DNA from: Leminorella richardii
GTDB taxonomy: Bacteria > Pseudomonadota > Gammaproteobacteria > Enterobacterales > Enterobacteriaceae
Direction of reading: 5' to 3'
Length of the DNA: 64,000 bases
Assembly (NCBI RefSeq): GCF_900478135.1
Contig: NZ_LS483470.1
Span: 3,247,001-3,311,000 of the forward strand
Part shown: positions 52,989 through 61,479 of the stretch, in pieces
How the letters are laid out: the number at the start of each line of letters is the position of its first letter
Position numbering within the stretch: position 1 is the first letter of the stretch
Notes under the pieces: model-generated
What the model was told of the DNA's origin: nothing
Databases searched by the model: none
What the model saw: the letters and a program-made list of their open reading frames with translations, nothing else
Program-made: the position numbers and the translations under genes

Positions 52989-53726
52989 ATGCTTAACGCA
53001 CTCAGAAAAAGCTTCCTGACCACCGCTTTGATTGCAGGTTGCCTTATTTCACTGTCTGCCTCATCGGCGGTTCGTCCACAGCTAACGCGCATCATCGCCT
53101 ACGCTCAGGATAAAGAAACGCCGATAGACATCGTCAACGACAGCGAAGAAATGTATCTGATCCAGTCGTGGCTGGAAGATCTAAACGGCAACGATAGCAA
53201 CATTCCCCTAGTGCTAACGCCGCCAGTGATGAAACTCGGTGGTAAAGCTGAAGGCAAGCTTCGTCTGGTAGTTCTTCCAGCAGAAATTCCACAGGACAGG
53301 GAGTCCGTCTACTGGCTCTCTTTACAGGAAATTCCCCCAAAGGCCAAAAATGAAGAGATAGAGAACAGGCTGATTATTGCCATTCGCAGCCGATTAAAGG
53401 TATTTGTGCGTCCACAGGGGCTTAGCGAGAAAGGCGCCACACAGGCGGTAAAGTCTCTTCGCTGGGAAGTAGAGCGTGAGGGCGGAAAAGTCTGGCTAAA
53501 AGCGGTAAATCCGTCCCCCTACTACATCAGCTTTGGCAAGCTTGAGCTTAAAGCGGGTGGAAAAGGCGTCACGCTGGAAGACAAAATCAACATGCCCACA
53601 CCAATGGGTAGCCAGCGCTATCTGGTACCTAAAGCCTTCGTTGGCAAATCCGTTGTCTTAACCTACAGCGCTGTTAACGACTACGGCGGAGCCGGCGATG
53701 AGCTTACACAAAAAATCAGCTTTTAA
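52989..53726 (+). CDS. Periplasmic fimbrial chaperone (PapD family)
   Basis: The 245-residue protein has a signal peptide (~1-27, SASSAV) and two Ig-like domains. The domain-1 sequence RIIAYAQDKETPIDIVND and the G1-strand motif RLIIAIRSRLKVFVRP, which contributes the donor strand to subunits, are diagnostic. The usual invariant Arg and Lys that anchor the subunit C-terminus appear at R33 and in the KVFVRP strand. It follows the usher by 24 bp. Confidence 0.92.
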   Translation: MLNALRKSFLTTALIAGCLISLSASSAVRPQLTRIIAYAQDKETPIDIVNDSEEMYLIQSWLEDLNGNDSNIPLVLTPPVMKLGGKAEGKLRLVVLPAEIPQDRESVYWLSLQEIPPKAKNEEIENRLIIAIRSRLKVFVRPQGLSEKGATQAVKSLRWEVEREGGKVWLKAVNPSPYYISFGKLELKAGGKGVTLEDKINMPTPMGSQRYLVPKAFVGKSVVLTYSAVNDYGGAGDELTQKISF

Positions 53727-53763
53727 CGTTTAAGTCAGACATAAAAACACAGAGGAGAATTTT

Positions 53764-53952
53764 ATGTTTAATAAAAAAATACTCTGCCGACACTGTGGAA
53801 GTTGTGAAGGCATAATAAAGCACGGCTCGGGAAAATCAGGATATCAGCGCTACAGGTGTTTATCCTGTAGGCGCACGTTCCAGGCAAAATATATTTATAA
53901 AATTAGCTCAATCAAAGAAAAGAAAGGCGTTACCACAGCGGCATATTCTTAA
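53764..53952 (+). CDS. Stand-alone IS1 InsA-type zinc-ribbon protein
   Basis: The 62-residue protein matches the N-terminal zinc ribbon of IS1 InsA: LCRHCGSCEG ... GKSGYQRYRCLSCRRTFQ, with zinc ligands C8, C11, C32 and C35. InsA normally continues into an HTH region of ~30 more residues; here the frame ends after a short tail and no InsB or IS1 ends are nearby. A strong Shine-Dalgarno (AGAGGAGAATTTT-ATG) and an intact frame 37 bp after the chaperone gene suggest an expressed, co-opted protein rather than debris. A regulatory role in the adhesin operon is plausible but unproven. Confidence 0.72.
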   Translation: MFNKKILCRHCGSCEGIIKHGSGKSGYQRYRCLSCRRTFQAKYIYKISSIKEKKGVTTAAYS

Positions 53953-54206
53953 TAACAATTTCGCCCATACAATTCTATCAATATGATTTAAAAGACATAA
54001 ATTAGAAAAAAGCCAAAACAAGGAGCTAATAAAAAAGGGAAAAACTTATACATTAAGAATAACGCCCCAGCGCATCCAATTAATACACCAGCCCGTAGTA
54101 CCCGTGCGCTTTATGTCAGAAAACAAAAAATGCTTATTGCCTTACACAATGAGCAGGCTGGCTTTTTACGCCATTTAGTCGGCCCATAAATTAAAAAGGA
54201 ATACAT

Positions 54207-54326
54207 ATGAAATATGGAAAATTTCCCGAATGTGGAAAAGAAACAGAGCCGCTCTCTGGCATAAATAAAAACAGCAGAGCCCGAGACGCCTTTACCCAAG
54301 TCTTCTCATGGCCGCCATGGCAATAG
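54207..54326 (+). CDS. Short 5' ORF, likely the true start of the autotransporter (frameshifted)
   Basis: An ATG with excellent AAAAAGGA seven bases upstream opens a 39-codon frame that overlaps the long autotransporter frame and stops at 54324-54326. It reads MKYGKFPECGKETEPLSGIN and then passes an A5 tract (54267-54271). Adding one A there would continue in frame through KQQSPRRLYPSLL into the autotransporter at 54308. That would give a 49-residue extended signal peptide with basic residues, a hydrophobic core and an AWA cleavage site. I therefore read it as the N-terminus of a frameshifted gene. Confidence 0.6.
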   Translation: MKYGKFPECGKETEPLSGINKNSRARDAFTQVFSWPPWQ

Positions 54327-57300
54327 CACTGAGTTCGGGAAACGCCTGGGCCGATAACTGTACCTCTCTCACCTACGCTTCCAGCGGCATTTCATGTACC
54401 TCAACGACGGATACCGCAGAACTGACTGTCACAGGGGAAACAGTTAACGCGGCAGGAACCGGGATTCTGGTTTCCAGTGCCAGCGGAAGCACGTCCAGCC
54501 TGACGCTGTCCGACAGCAATATCACCGCCAATCCAAGCTCTCCTGTCGGCGGCATTCTGGTTTATGGTGGTTCTAGCGACAACAGCATTACGCTCAACGG
54601 CAACAACACGCTGGACTTTGGCGTGAATACTGATACGGCAATTCAAGCCGGAGCGGGTACGGGCAACAGCAGCATCACCATTAACGGCACGCTGAACCTG
54701 ACCAATGCAGGTACCGGCACCACCGCGGACGGGCTGGAAGCCAGCTCTGTTGGCGGCGATGTCACCATTAACCATCACGGTAACGGCACGATTGACGTCG
54801 CGGGTGGGCACGCGCTGTTCGCGATTACCTCTGGTTCTGGCACCGCGACCATCGTTGCTGACGGCGGTGCGATTCTTAATACGACAGGTGCCAACAATTC
54901 AGCTATTCAAGGGGTCAGCGATACGCTGGTCAGCATTAGTTCCAACGCAGAGATTCACACCGCAGGCCAAGACGCCATCGGCATTGATGCCATAGTCGGA
55001 GCATCAGGCCGTGCCGAGATTACTAACGAAGGCGTGATTGACGCTGCTGCAACTGGTATTCAAATTTTCACGAACGGCGGCGATGCCACTGTCAACAACA
55101 GCGGCAACATATCCGGTGGTGCCGGGCAATATCTGGCTGACGGTATTCACGTTAACTCAGGCGGCCACAGCGTTATTAACGATCTTAACGGCAGCACGAT
55201 TACCGCAACGCAGGGGGGAATCTCGTCTCGCACACGCGGCCAAGACACTAACGCGGGCGTTAACAGTAACTCTCGCATTATCGTTGATGACTCTACGCTC
55301 GGTGCCGCTACGCCTACCCATAGTCTCATCGGTATCGACAACTTCCTCGAAACGGCAGGCCTGAATTCTCTAGGCAACGCCGTCGTTAACTATGACGGTC
55401 GCAGCACAGGCGGCATAACCGTCCTAGGTAATCACACCGCAACGGACTCAATGATTGGCATTCGCGCTTACGTTGAGCAGGGTAATCTTGGCCACGCCGA
55501 CATTACTGCCGCTGGCGATATTTCTGTGAGTAAGCTGTCTGGCACTGCCGGAGGTTTTGTTTACGGCATAGAGGCTATTAACAGAGGTACCGGAAACTCT
55601 CTCATCAAATACAGTGAAGGCACGCTAAACGTCACCAACAGTGTAGGCGTAGGCGCCACAGGTTTTGGCCTGGTCTCATGGTCCAACGGAGGAAATGCAT
55701 CAGTCACCACGGGGGCGAATACGTCCATCAATACTGTGGGTGACGGCATCGAGGCTGTCCACGTTGCAGCCGGAACTGACGGTGCCGCCATCGCCATCAC
55801 TCACTCAGCTATCACTACTGCGGGGGATTCCGCCCACGGCGTCAGCGTAACTAGCGCAGAGGGAGACGCAACGATTGTCAATACTGGCGACATCCTCCTA
55901 ACAGGCCAGCTTGCCGACGGCCTTCTGGCTCTGGTCAGCTCTACCTCTGGAGCCGGCAAAGTAAGTATTGGCAATCAGGGCACTATTGCATCGATAGCGG
56001 GCAGCAGTATTAACGCCTATAACGCCGGAACGGGCGATGTGCTGATCGTCAACGAAGGCACCTTGGTCGCAGGCGTTCACGCCATTGCGGCTGGTTCAGC
56101 AGGCGGTAAGGTCGAAGTCAGCAATACCGGAAGTCTATACGGCATCGGCGCAGACTATGCCGGCGTTTATCTAAACGCCGGTGGCGCGATGGTGTTTGAT
56201 AATGCAGGCGATATCACCACCGACGGCGGAACCGGGATTTTTGCAATGGGTAATGAGTCCATCGACATTATTCACCGCGACGGCTTTAAAATTTCGTCAA
56301 ATACTTTGGATGGCTTAACCACTACCGGACAGGGCTATGGCTCAGCCATTCATGCAGGAATAGTAAATACGGCGGCAACGGGCGACGTTAACCTGCTCGT
56401 TTACGGCGACGTAGAGAACTACGGCACTCTCGTTCCGGCCTATACGGTTTACGCCGACAACCACGGCAGCGGCAACATTTTGATTGACGCCAAAGGTCAG
56501 GTAACCAACCACGCGACCGTTGCAGGCAGTTCAGCGCTGCGCGCCCACGCTATCGGCGCAGGAAACGTCGTAATTCAGTATGAAAATGACGCTGCTCCCA
56601 TTTCTATTTCAACAATTGCCGATAGCGCGAACGCGATCCACGCCAGCAGCAGCGGTGGCGACACTACCGTTAACGTAATCAAAGCCAACGAAATCCAAAC
56701 CAACGGCGAAGGCGCTCACGGCATTCTGGCTACGGCAACGGGAGCCGGTAAAGTAAACGTCTTCGTGGATGACGCCGTGATTAACATCAACGGTTCTAAC
56801 GCCAGCGGCATTTACGCCTACGGCGACAGCGACGTTACTATTGTCTCTAACGCGCAAATCAACAACAGCGCTCAAGGATTAGTCTCCAGCTCAACGGACG
56901 GCATTCTGGGCTCAGTCGCCGTTGCCGGGGACGTAACCATTGTTGCAACCAACAATATTACGCTGGACGGCGGCGCAGCTTCCGCAGGTGAGCACGGCAT
57001 TCTGGCAGATCACGGAGCAGGCTCGACCGGCGACAACAGAATCAGCTACTCAAACGGCACGATTCTCACCAAGCAGGACGAGCAGCGTGCGATTGAGTCT
57101 AACCACTACGGCTCTGACGGCTCAATCCGCATTGAGAACAGCGGCACTCTGGCTACGCTTGGGAATAACTCCACCGGGATCGCGACGCGCATCGGCAGCA
57201 CAGCTAACAGCACAGGCTCCATCACCATTCTGAACAAAGGCGATATCTCTACCTCCGGCAGCGGTATGGGCTTCTTCAGCAGCCATGCGATCGCAGCGCT

Positions 57301-59830
57301 AACGCAGGGAGGAACCATCACCATTCAGAACGAAGGCGTACTGAGTCTGGCGGGCAATAACGTTGACGGCATTAGCACCAACGTTGCTGCGGCCGGCGGA
57401 AGCGGCGCCATAACTATTCTCAACAAGGCAAATATCACCACCAGCGGCGACCAGTCTCGCGCTATATTCGCCCACAGCGAAGGCGGGGATATCGTGATTG
57501 CTAACGCGGCAGATATTCAAGCGTCAGGCAATAGCTCAGTGGGGATCACCGCTGATATCAATAACGGTGGCGACGTTTCTATCGCCAATACCGGCAGGAT
57601 AACCACCTCTGACGAACGCGGCATCGTGGGTTCAACCGTCAGCGGTAATGTCACTATCACTTCATCAAACAATATCACCACCGGACAGTCTGGCGGAGCA
57701 GCCAACAGTCATGGTTTGGAAGCCATAAGCATGGCTAACGGTAAAGCCCGCGTCGAGTACGACAACGGTACGGTTAAAGTCGTCGGCAATACCGCCAGCG
57801 GCGGTAACAGCGTCGGTATTACCGTCTGGGACAATGCTTCAAACGCAGCAGACGTTGATGGCTATATCCATCTGGGCGCTAACGGTATCGTTGACGCCGT
57901 TCAGGGTGTAGGCGGCCTGTTCCTCGGCGTGAGCGGCACCGGTACCGTTAACATTGATACTGGCGCACAGGTGCACGGCGGCGCCAGAGACGGCTACGGC
58001 GTTAAGCTGACCGGCGTCGGTAGCGCGGCTAACCACACCGTTAATAACTACGGCACGATCGACGCCATGAACGACAACGCCATCACCGGCAGTATCACAG
58101 GTGGTTCAGCCCTTATTGAAAACTACGGTACCGTAACCGGCTATGTCTCCTTCGACAACGGCACAGCGGTAACCTTCAATAACTACTCGCCAAACAGTTT
58201 TGATATCCGCAACTTTGCCGATACCGACGGCGACGGCGTGCGCGATACCAAGGGCGTAGCCTTCTCCACCTTCGGCGGCGCGGCCAGCACTTTTGACAAT
58301 AAGACCACTGGTGTTGTGCGTTTGGTTCCCGTTAACGGCGAACAGTACGTGAACACGACCGGCCAGTATCTGGCTGACGGTTTGGCGCACTACGATACTA
58401 GCCGTAGCGGCATCGTTCAGGGCCAAATGCTGAATCTGGGCCAGTTCATCAGCAGCGGCGTGATTGACCTGAGCGAGAACGGCCTAACGGGTGATACGCT
58501 GGTTATCAGCGGCAGCGGAACGGCGGGCGCTAACGGCAACGGTCAGTTTGTTTCTAACGGCGGCGCCGTCAAGATGGACACCGTGGTAAACCGCGGTGGC
58601 TCAAGTACTCAGAGCGATATTCTGGTTGTGGACAACGCCACGACGTCCAGTGCGCCGACGGTACTGACCCTGAATACGCTCAAGGGTCAAGTAGGCCTTT
58701 CCGAGAAAGAGGGCATCAAGCTGGTTGAAGTCCTTGGTACTTCAGACGCAAACGCGTTCACGCTGGGTCAATACGTCGAAAACGGCCCGTTTGAGTACGG
58801 CCTGTTCCGTGGTTCCTTGACCAACGCGGCAGATCAAAGCTGGTACCTGCGTAACTATGACGAGAACGGCCGTCCGATGTTCCGTCCGACAGTAGGCGCC
58901 TATCTTGCAAACCAAACGGCAGCGACTGGCCTGTTCGTTCACACTCTGCACGATCGCCTCGGTGAACCACAGTTCACACACGCCTATAAAGACGGCTACA
59001 CCCCGTCAGTCTGGCTGCGTATCGTGGGTAACCATACCGACAGCAAAGCTGCTGACGGCCTGTTTGATCAGGATACCGACAGCACCCTTGTTCATTTGGG
59101 CGGTGAACTGGCCAACTGGACCAGCAACGGCGACGACCGCTGGCACGTGGGCGTCATGGGCGCCTATGGTCAAAGCAAGACGGACAGCACCATCCAGAGT
59201 ACCGGCAAGTCTTCAACCGGCAAGATCGAAGGCTACAGTCTCGGCGCCTACGCAACCTGGTACGCCAATCAGAACATGAAAGCACCTACCGGGCTCTATC
59301 TGGACAGCTGGATGCAGTACAGCTGGTTTGACAACACCGTCAGCGGCGGCGGCGATCCTCAGGAAAGCTACAACAGCAAGGTGATGACCGCCTCTCTGGA
59401 ATCCGGCTATGCGTTCGTAGCTCACGACGCGCCGGCTCGCCAGTGGATCGTTGAGCCACAGGCACAGGTTGTCTACAGCAACTACAGAGCCGACTCCGTT
59501 ACCGACAGCCGCGGCATGCGCGTCGACAACGGCGATGCGGACAGTGTGATGACGAGACTGGGCGTTCGCACCTACAGCCGCAGCACGTTGGGCGACGGCG
59601 CGTTCCAACCGTTTGTAGAAGCAAACTGGCTGTACAACAACGCCAAAAACACGCTGGACTTTAACGGCTATACCGTAAAAGACGGTACGCCAAAGAATCG
59701 CTACGAAGTCAAAGTCGGCGTACAGGGTGAAATCACCAAAGGCCTACAGGTCTGGGGTCACTTCTCCGGTAAAGGCGGCGAACAGTACAGCGATTACGGC
59801 GGTACGCTGGGCGTGAAAAAGACGTTCTAA
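54308..59830 (+). CDS. Large classical autotransporter (type Va), 5' end apparently frameshifted
   Basis: The long frame encodes 1840 residues. The first ~15 (MAAMAIALSSGNAWA) are a signal-peptide end lacking a basic n-region and any ribosome-binding site. Residues ~20-1500 form a passenger of recurrent beta-helix rungs of the type ITIxNxGxIxTSGxxxxGI (DVSIANTGRITTSDERGI; TITIQNEGVLSLAGNNVDGI). Residues ~1557-1840 are an AIDA-type 12-strand barrel (YTPSVWLRIVGNHTDS at its start) ending in GGTLGVKKTF. It lies among fimbrial genes on the same strand. A one-base insertion at 54267-54271 would give a full 1874-residue protein from 54207. Confidence 0.85.
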   Translation: MAAMAIALSSGNAWADNCTSLTYASSGISCTSTTDTAELTVTGETVNAAGTGILVSSASGSTSSLTLSDSNITANPSSPVGGILVYGGSSDNSITLNGNNTLDFGVNTDTAIQAGAGTGNSSITINGTLNLTNAGTGTTADGLEASSVGGDVTINHHGNGTIDVAGGHALFAITSGSGTATIVADGGAILNTTGANNSAIQGVSDTLVSISSNAEIHTAGQDAIGIDAIVGASGRAEITNEGVIDAAATGIQIFTNGGDATVNNSGNISGGAGQYLADGIHVNSGGHSVINDLNGSTITATQGGISSRTRGQDTNAGVNSNSRIIVDDSTLGAATPTHSLIGIDNFLETAGLNSLGNAVVNYDGRSTGGITVLGNHTATDSMIGIRAYVEQGNLGHADITAAGDISVSKLSGTAGGFVYGIEAINRGTGNSLIKYSEGTLNVTNSVGVGATGFGLVSWSNGGNASVTTGANTSINTVGDGIEAVHVAAGTDGAAIAITHSAITTAGDSAHGVSVTSAEGDATIVNTGDILLTGQLADGLLALVSSTSGAGKVSIGNQGTIASIAGSSINAYNAGTGDVLIVNEGTLVAGVHAIAAGSAGGKVEVSNTGSLYGIGADYAGVYLNAGGAMVFDNAGDITTDGGTGIFAMGNESIDIIHRDGFKISSNTLDGLTTTGQGYGSAIHAGIVNTAATGDVNLLVYGDVENYGTLVPAYTVYADNHGSGNILIDAKGQVTNHATVAGSSALRAHAIGAGNVVIQYENDAAPISISTIADSANAIHASSSGGDTTVNVIKANEIQTNGEGAHGILATATGAGKVNVFVDDAVININGSNASGIYAYGDSDVTIVSNAQINNSAQGLVSSSTDGILGSVAVAGDVTIVATNNITLDGGAASAGEHGILADHGAGSTGDNRISYSNGTILTKQDEQRAIESNHYGSDGSIRIENSGTLATLGNNSTGIATRIGSTANSTGSITILNKGDISTSGSGMGFFSSHAIAALTQGGTITIQNEGVLSLAGNNVDGISTNVAAAGGSGAITILNKANITTSGDQSRAIFAHSEGGDIVIANAADIQASGNSSVGITADINNGGDVSIANTGRITTSDERGIVGSTVSGNVTITSSNNITTGQSGGAANSHGLEAISMANGKARVEYDNGTVKVVGNTASGGNSVGITVWDNASNAADVDGYIHLGANGIVDAVQGVGGLFLGVSGTGTVNIDTGAQVHGGARDGYGVKLTGVGSAANHTVNNYGTIDAMNDNAITGSITGGSALIENYGTVTGYVSFDNGTAVTFNNYSPNSFDIRNFADTDGDGVRDTKGVAFSTFGGAASTFDNKTTGVVRLVPVNGEQYVNTTGQYLADGLAHYDTSRSGIVQGQMLNLGQFISSGVIDLSENGLTGDTLVISGSGTAGANGNGQFVSNGGAVKMDTVVNRGGSSTQSDILVVDNATTSSAPTVLTLNTLKGQVGLSEKEGIKLVEVLGTSDANAFTLGQYVENGPFEYGLFRGSLTNAADQSWYLRNYDENGRPMFRPTVGAYLANQTAATGLFVHTLHDRLGEPQFTHAYKDGYTPSVWLRIVGNHTDSKAADGLFDQDTDSTLVHLGGELANWTSNGDDRWHVGVMGAYGQSKTDSTIQSTGKSSTGKIEGYSLGAYATWYANQNMKAPTGLYLDSWMQYSWFDNTVSGGGDPQESYNSKVMTASLESGYAFVAHDAPARQWIVEPQAQVVYSNYRADSVTDSRGMRVDNGDADSVMTRLGVRTYSRSTLGDGAFQPFVEANWLYNNAKNTLDFNGYTVKDGTPKNRYEVKVGVQGEITKGLQVWGHFSGKGGEQYSDYGGTLGVKKTF

Positions 59831-59910
59831 TCGCTGACGTTAAGGTGTGTCGTCACTTCTCAATGTGATTGTATGTGACGGATAAAAAACACTTTATTAA
59901 AAACCAGGGC

Positions 59911-59938
59911 CGCCATTAATTGATTTTAATTAATGGCG
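59911..59938 (+). repeat. Strong hairpin between autotransporter and adhesin genes
   Basis: An 11-bp perfect stem CGCCATTAATT (59911-59921) / AATTAATGGCG (59928-59938) with a six-base loop lies 81 bp after the autotransporter stop. No T-tract follows on the plus strand, so it is more likely an mRNA-processing or attenuating structure than a complete terminator. Confidence 0.5.
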
Positions 59939-60072
59939 CCTTAACGACATTTGATATCAGAACAACGAAATACATTAGAGGTGCCAACAATGACAGCGTA
60001 TCTTTCCTGTTTTTGCCGTCAATACACCGCTGCTCCCGTAAAGGAACAGACGTGGTGCGTGGGGAGGAGCCA

Positions 60073-61332
60073 GTGAACAAGACAATTTATGCGCTAGCCT
60101 ATATCGGCGCAACGGTTATGGCCTCCATAGCAGCCCCACAAACGATAGCAGCAACTTATAATGTCACCGCGGCGTGGTCCAGCGGAAGCGTGCTGGGACA
60201 ACCCGCCGCCTGGTGTAGCTACATAATACCTGACGAAAGACCGTTAACCATACCCAGAACGCTCGTAGTCGGGAATGATATCCCTAACGGAACCGAGATT
60301 TATTCGTGGGGATATGGAGAAGCCTTTTCTGATTTTATTGTTACCTGTACGTCCAGCGGTATTAGAGGTGGAGGTAATAATATTGATGCCTATATGGACA
60401 GTCGTTTAGTTCTTTCAACCAATAGCAGCGGGTATATTCCACTTAATGACTCTGGATTGGCCCTAAAGTTATGGTTCAGATTCAACAACCCGCCGGGGTT
60501 TGATTACACAGGCTGCGGAGGGGTATCAGCGAACTGTGAATACTATGACACCTCCTATTACGCCCCATCCTATACAACAAAAGTGCCTAGCGGTACTGAG
60601 GTTGAGGGCAGCCCAGCTGGCTATACAATGCAGGGCGCAACGCAAGTGATGAGAAAATTCAGAACATCAATTACACCAGTAGACTATATTTTTCTTACCC
60701 ATCGCGGAAGCATCTCAGTGAGAATGTCATTGGTCAAAATAGGCACGATACAGTATAACAGCCCACTCAAAGTGCTTAATTCATCGGTTTTACGTAACGA
60801 TATCCGCTTAAATACGGCTTCAACAAGTTTGAATGGATTTTTAGACGGTACCGGTATAACAATAGCTCCGCCAGCCTGCCAGCTCAAAACCACCGATTAT
60901 ACCGTTCCCATGGGGCGCTGGGCTGCTGACTCCATTACCTATGTTGGCGCACCGGTTTATGGCTCATCGGTACCTGTTAACCTCTCTCTGGAGTGTTCCA
61001 GTAAAGTAAACCACGTCCGCTTCCGCTTTGAGGATACAGGCTCATCACTTTCCAGCAACAACATCAGCCTCTACGATACTGCCGGCGGGAACAAAATTGA
61101 TGGTCTGGAAATTGAGCTATTTTATAACGGCACAAAGGTGAATGTAGATAACAGCACCCTTACGGATACCGGCAGCCACGGTTCGTTTGTCTCTTTTGAT
61201 CCTGTATTCGATTCTTTCAGTACAGCAACATTTCAGGCTCGCTATGTGCAGAAAGCCGCCGTCACCCGATCGGGAGCAAATTATACGGGTCCAGTCACGG
61301 GCATGGTAAATATGTATGTGACTTATGATTAG
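60073..61332 (+). CDS. Two-domain fimbrial tip adhesin
   Basis: I start at GTG 60073, which has GGAGGAG immediately upstream and gives a signal peptide (NKTIYALAYIGATVMASIAA) and 419 residues; the longer frame to 59920 has no such signals. The N-terminal ~240 mature residues are Tyr/Ser/Gly-rich with several cysteines (AAWCSYIIP, VTCTSSG, TGCGGVSANC), the lectin-like half. The C-terminal ~150 form a pilin domain (PPACQLKTTDYTVPMGRW ... LECSSKVNHVRFRF, ending MVNMYVTYD). This is the FimH/MrpH-like layout. It is the last gene of the island, separated from the usher genes by the autotransporter. Confidence 0.8.
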   Translation: MNKTIYALAYIGATVMASIAAPQTIAATYNVTAAWSSGSVLGQPAAWCSYIIPDERPLTIPRTLVVGNDIPNGTEIYSWGYGEAFSDFIVTCTSSGIRGGGNNIDAYMDSRLVLSTNSSGYIPLNDSGLALKLWFRFNNPPGFDYTGCGGVSANCEYYDTSYYAPSYTTKVPSGTEVEGSPAGYTMQGATQVMRKFRTSITPVDYIFLTHRGSISVRMSLVKIGTIQYNSPLKVLNSSVLRNDIRLNTASTSLNGFLDGTGITIAPPACQLKTTDYTVPMGRWAADSITYVGAPVYGSSVPVNLSLECSSKVNHVRFRFEDTGSSLSSNNISLYDTAGGNKIDGLEIELFYNGTKVNVDNSTLTDTGSHGSFVSFDPVFDSFSTATFQARYVQKAAVTRSGANYTGPVTGMVNMYVTYD

Positions 61333-61402
61333 CGCCGATAGTATAAGTACATCATAGAAATCCATCTTTTAGGGCTCTTGAGTCTGATATCAGTAACAAA
61401 CG

Positions 61403-61428
61403 AAACCCCCAGCCTCGCTGGGGGTTTT
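61403..61428 (+). terminator. Terminator after the fimbrial adhesin
   Basis: An 11-bp stem AAACCCCCAGC (61403-61413) / GCTGGGGGTTT (61417-61427) with a three-base loop and a short T-run follows 71 bp after the adhesin stop. It marks the right end of the island. Confidence 0.85.
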
Positions 61429-61436
61429 CTATATAC

Positions 61437-61460
61437 AAAAAGCCCGGCTTTCGCCGGGCT
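61437..61460 (-). terminator. Terminator of hflX-hflK-hflC
   Basis: AGCCCGGC (61441-61448) / GCCGGGCT (61453-61460) with the A-run at 61437-61441 gives a T-tract on the minus strand, 20 bp past hflC. Confidence 0.8.
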
Positions 61461-61479
61461 TCACGTCTAAACGACAATC

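Noticed and set aside
53764..53952. A complete IS1 element
   Set aside because: Only the InsA zinc-ribbon part is present; no InsB, no terminal inverted repeats and no target duplication were seen around it.
54115..54180. 21-codon frame before the autotransporter
   Set aside because: No ribosome-binding site and no informative composition; probably chance.
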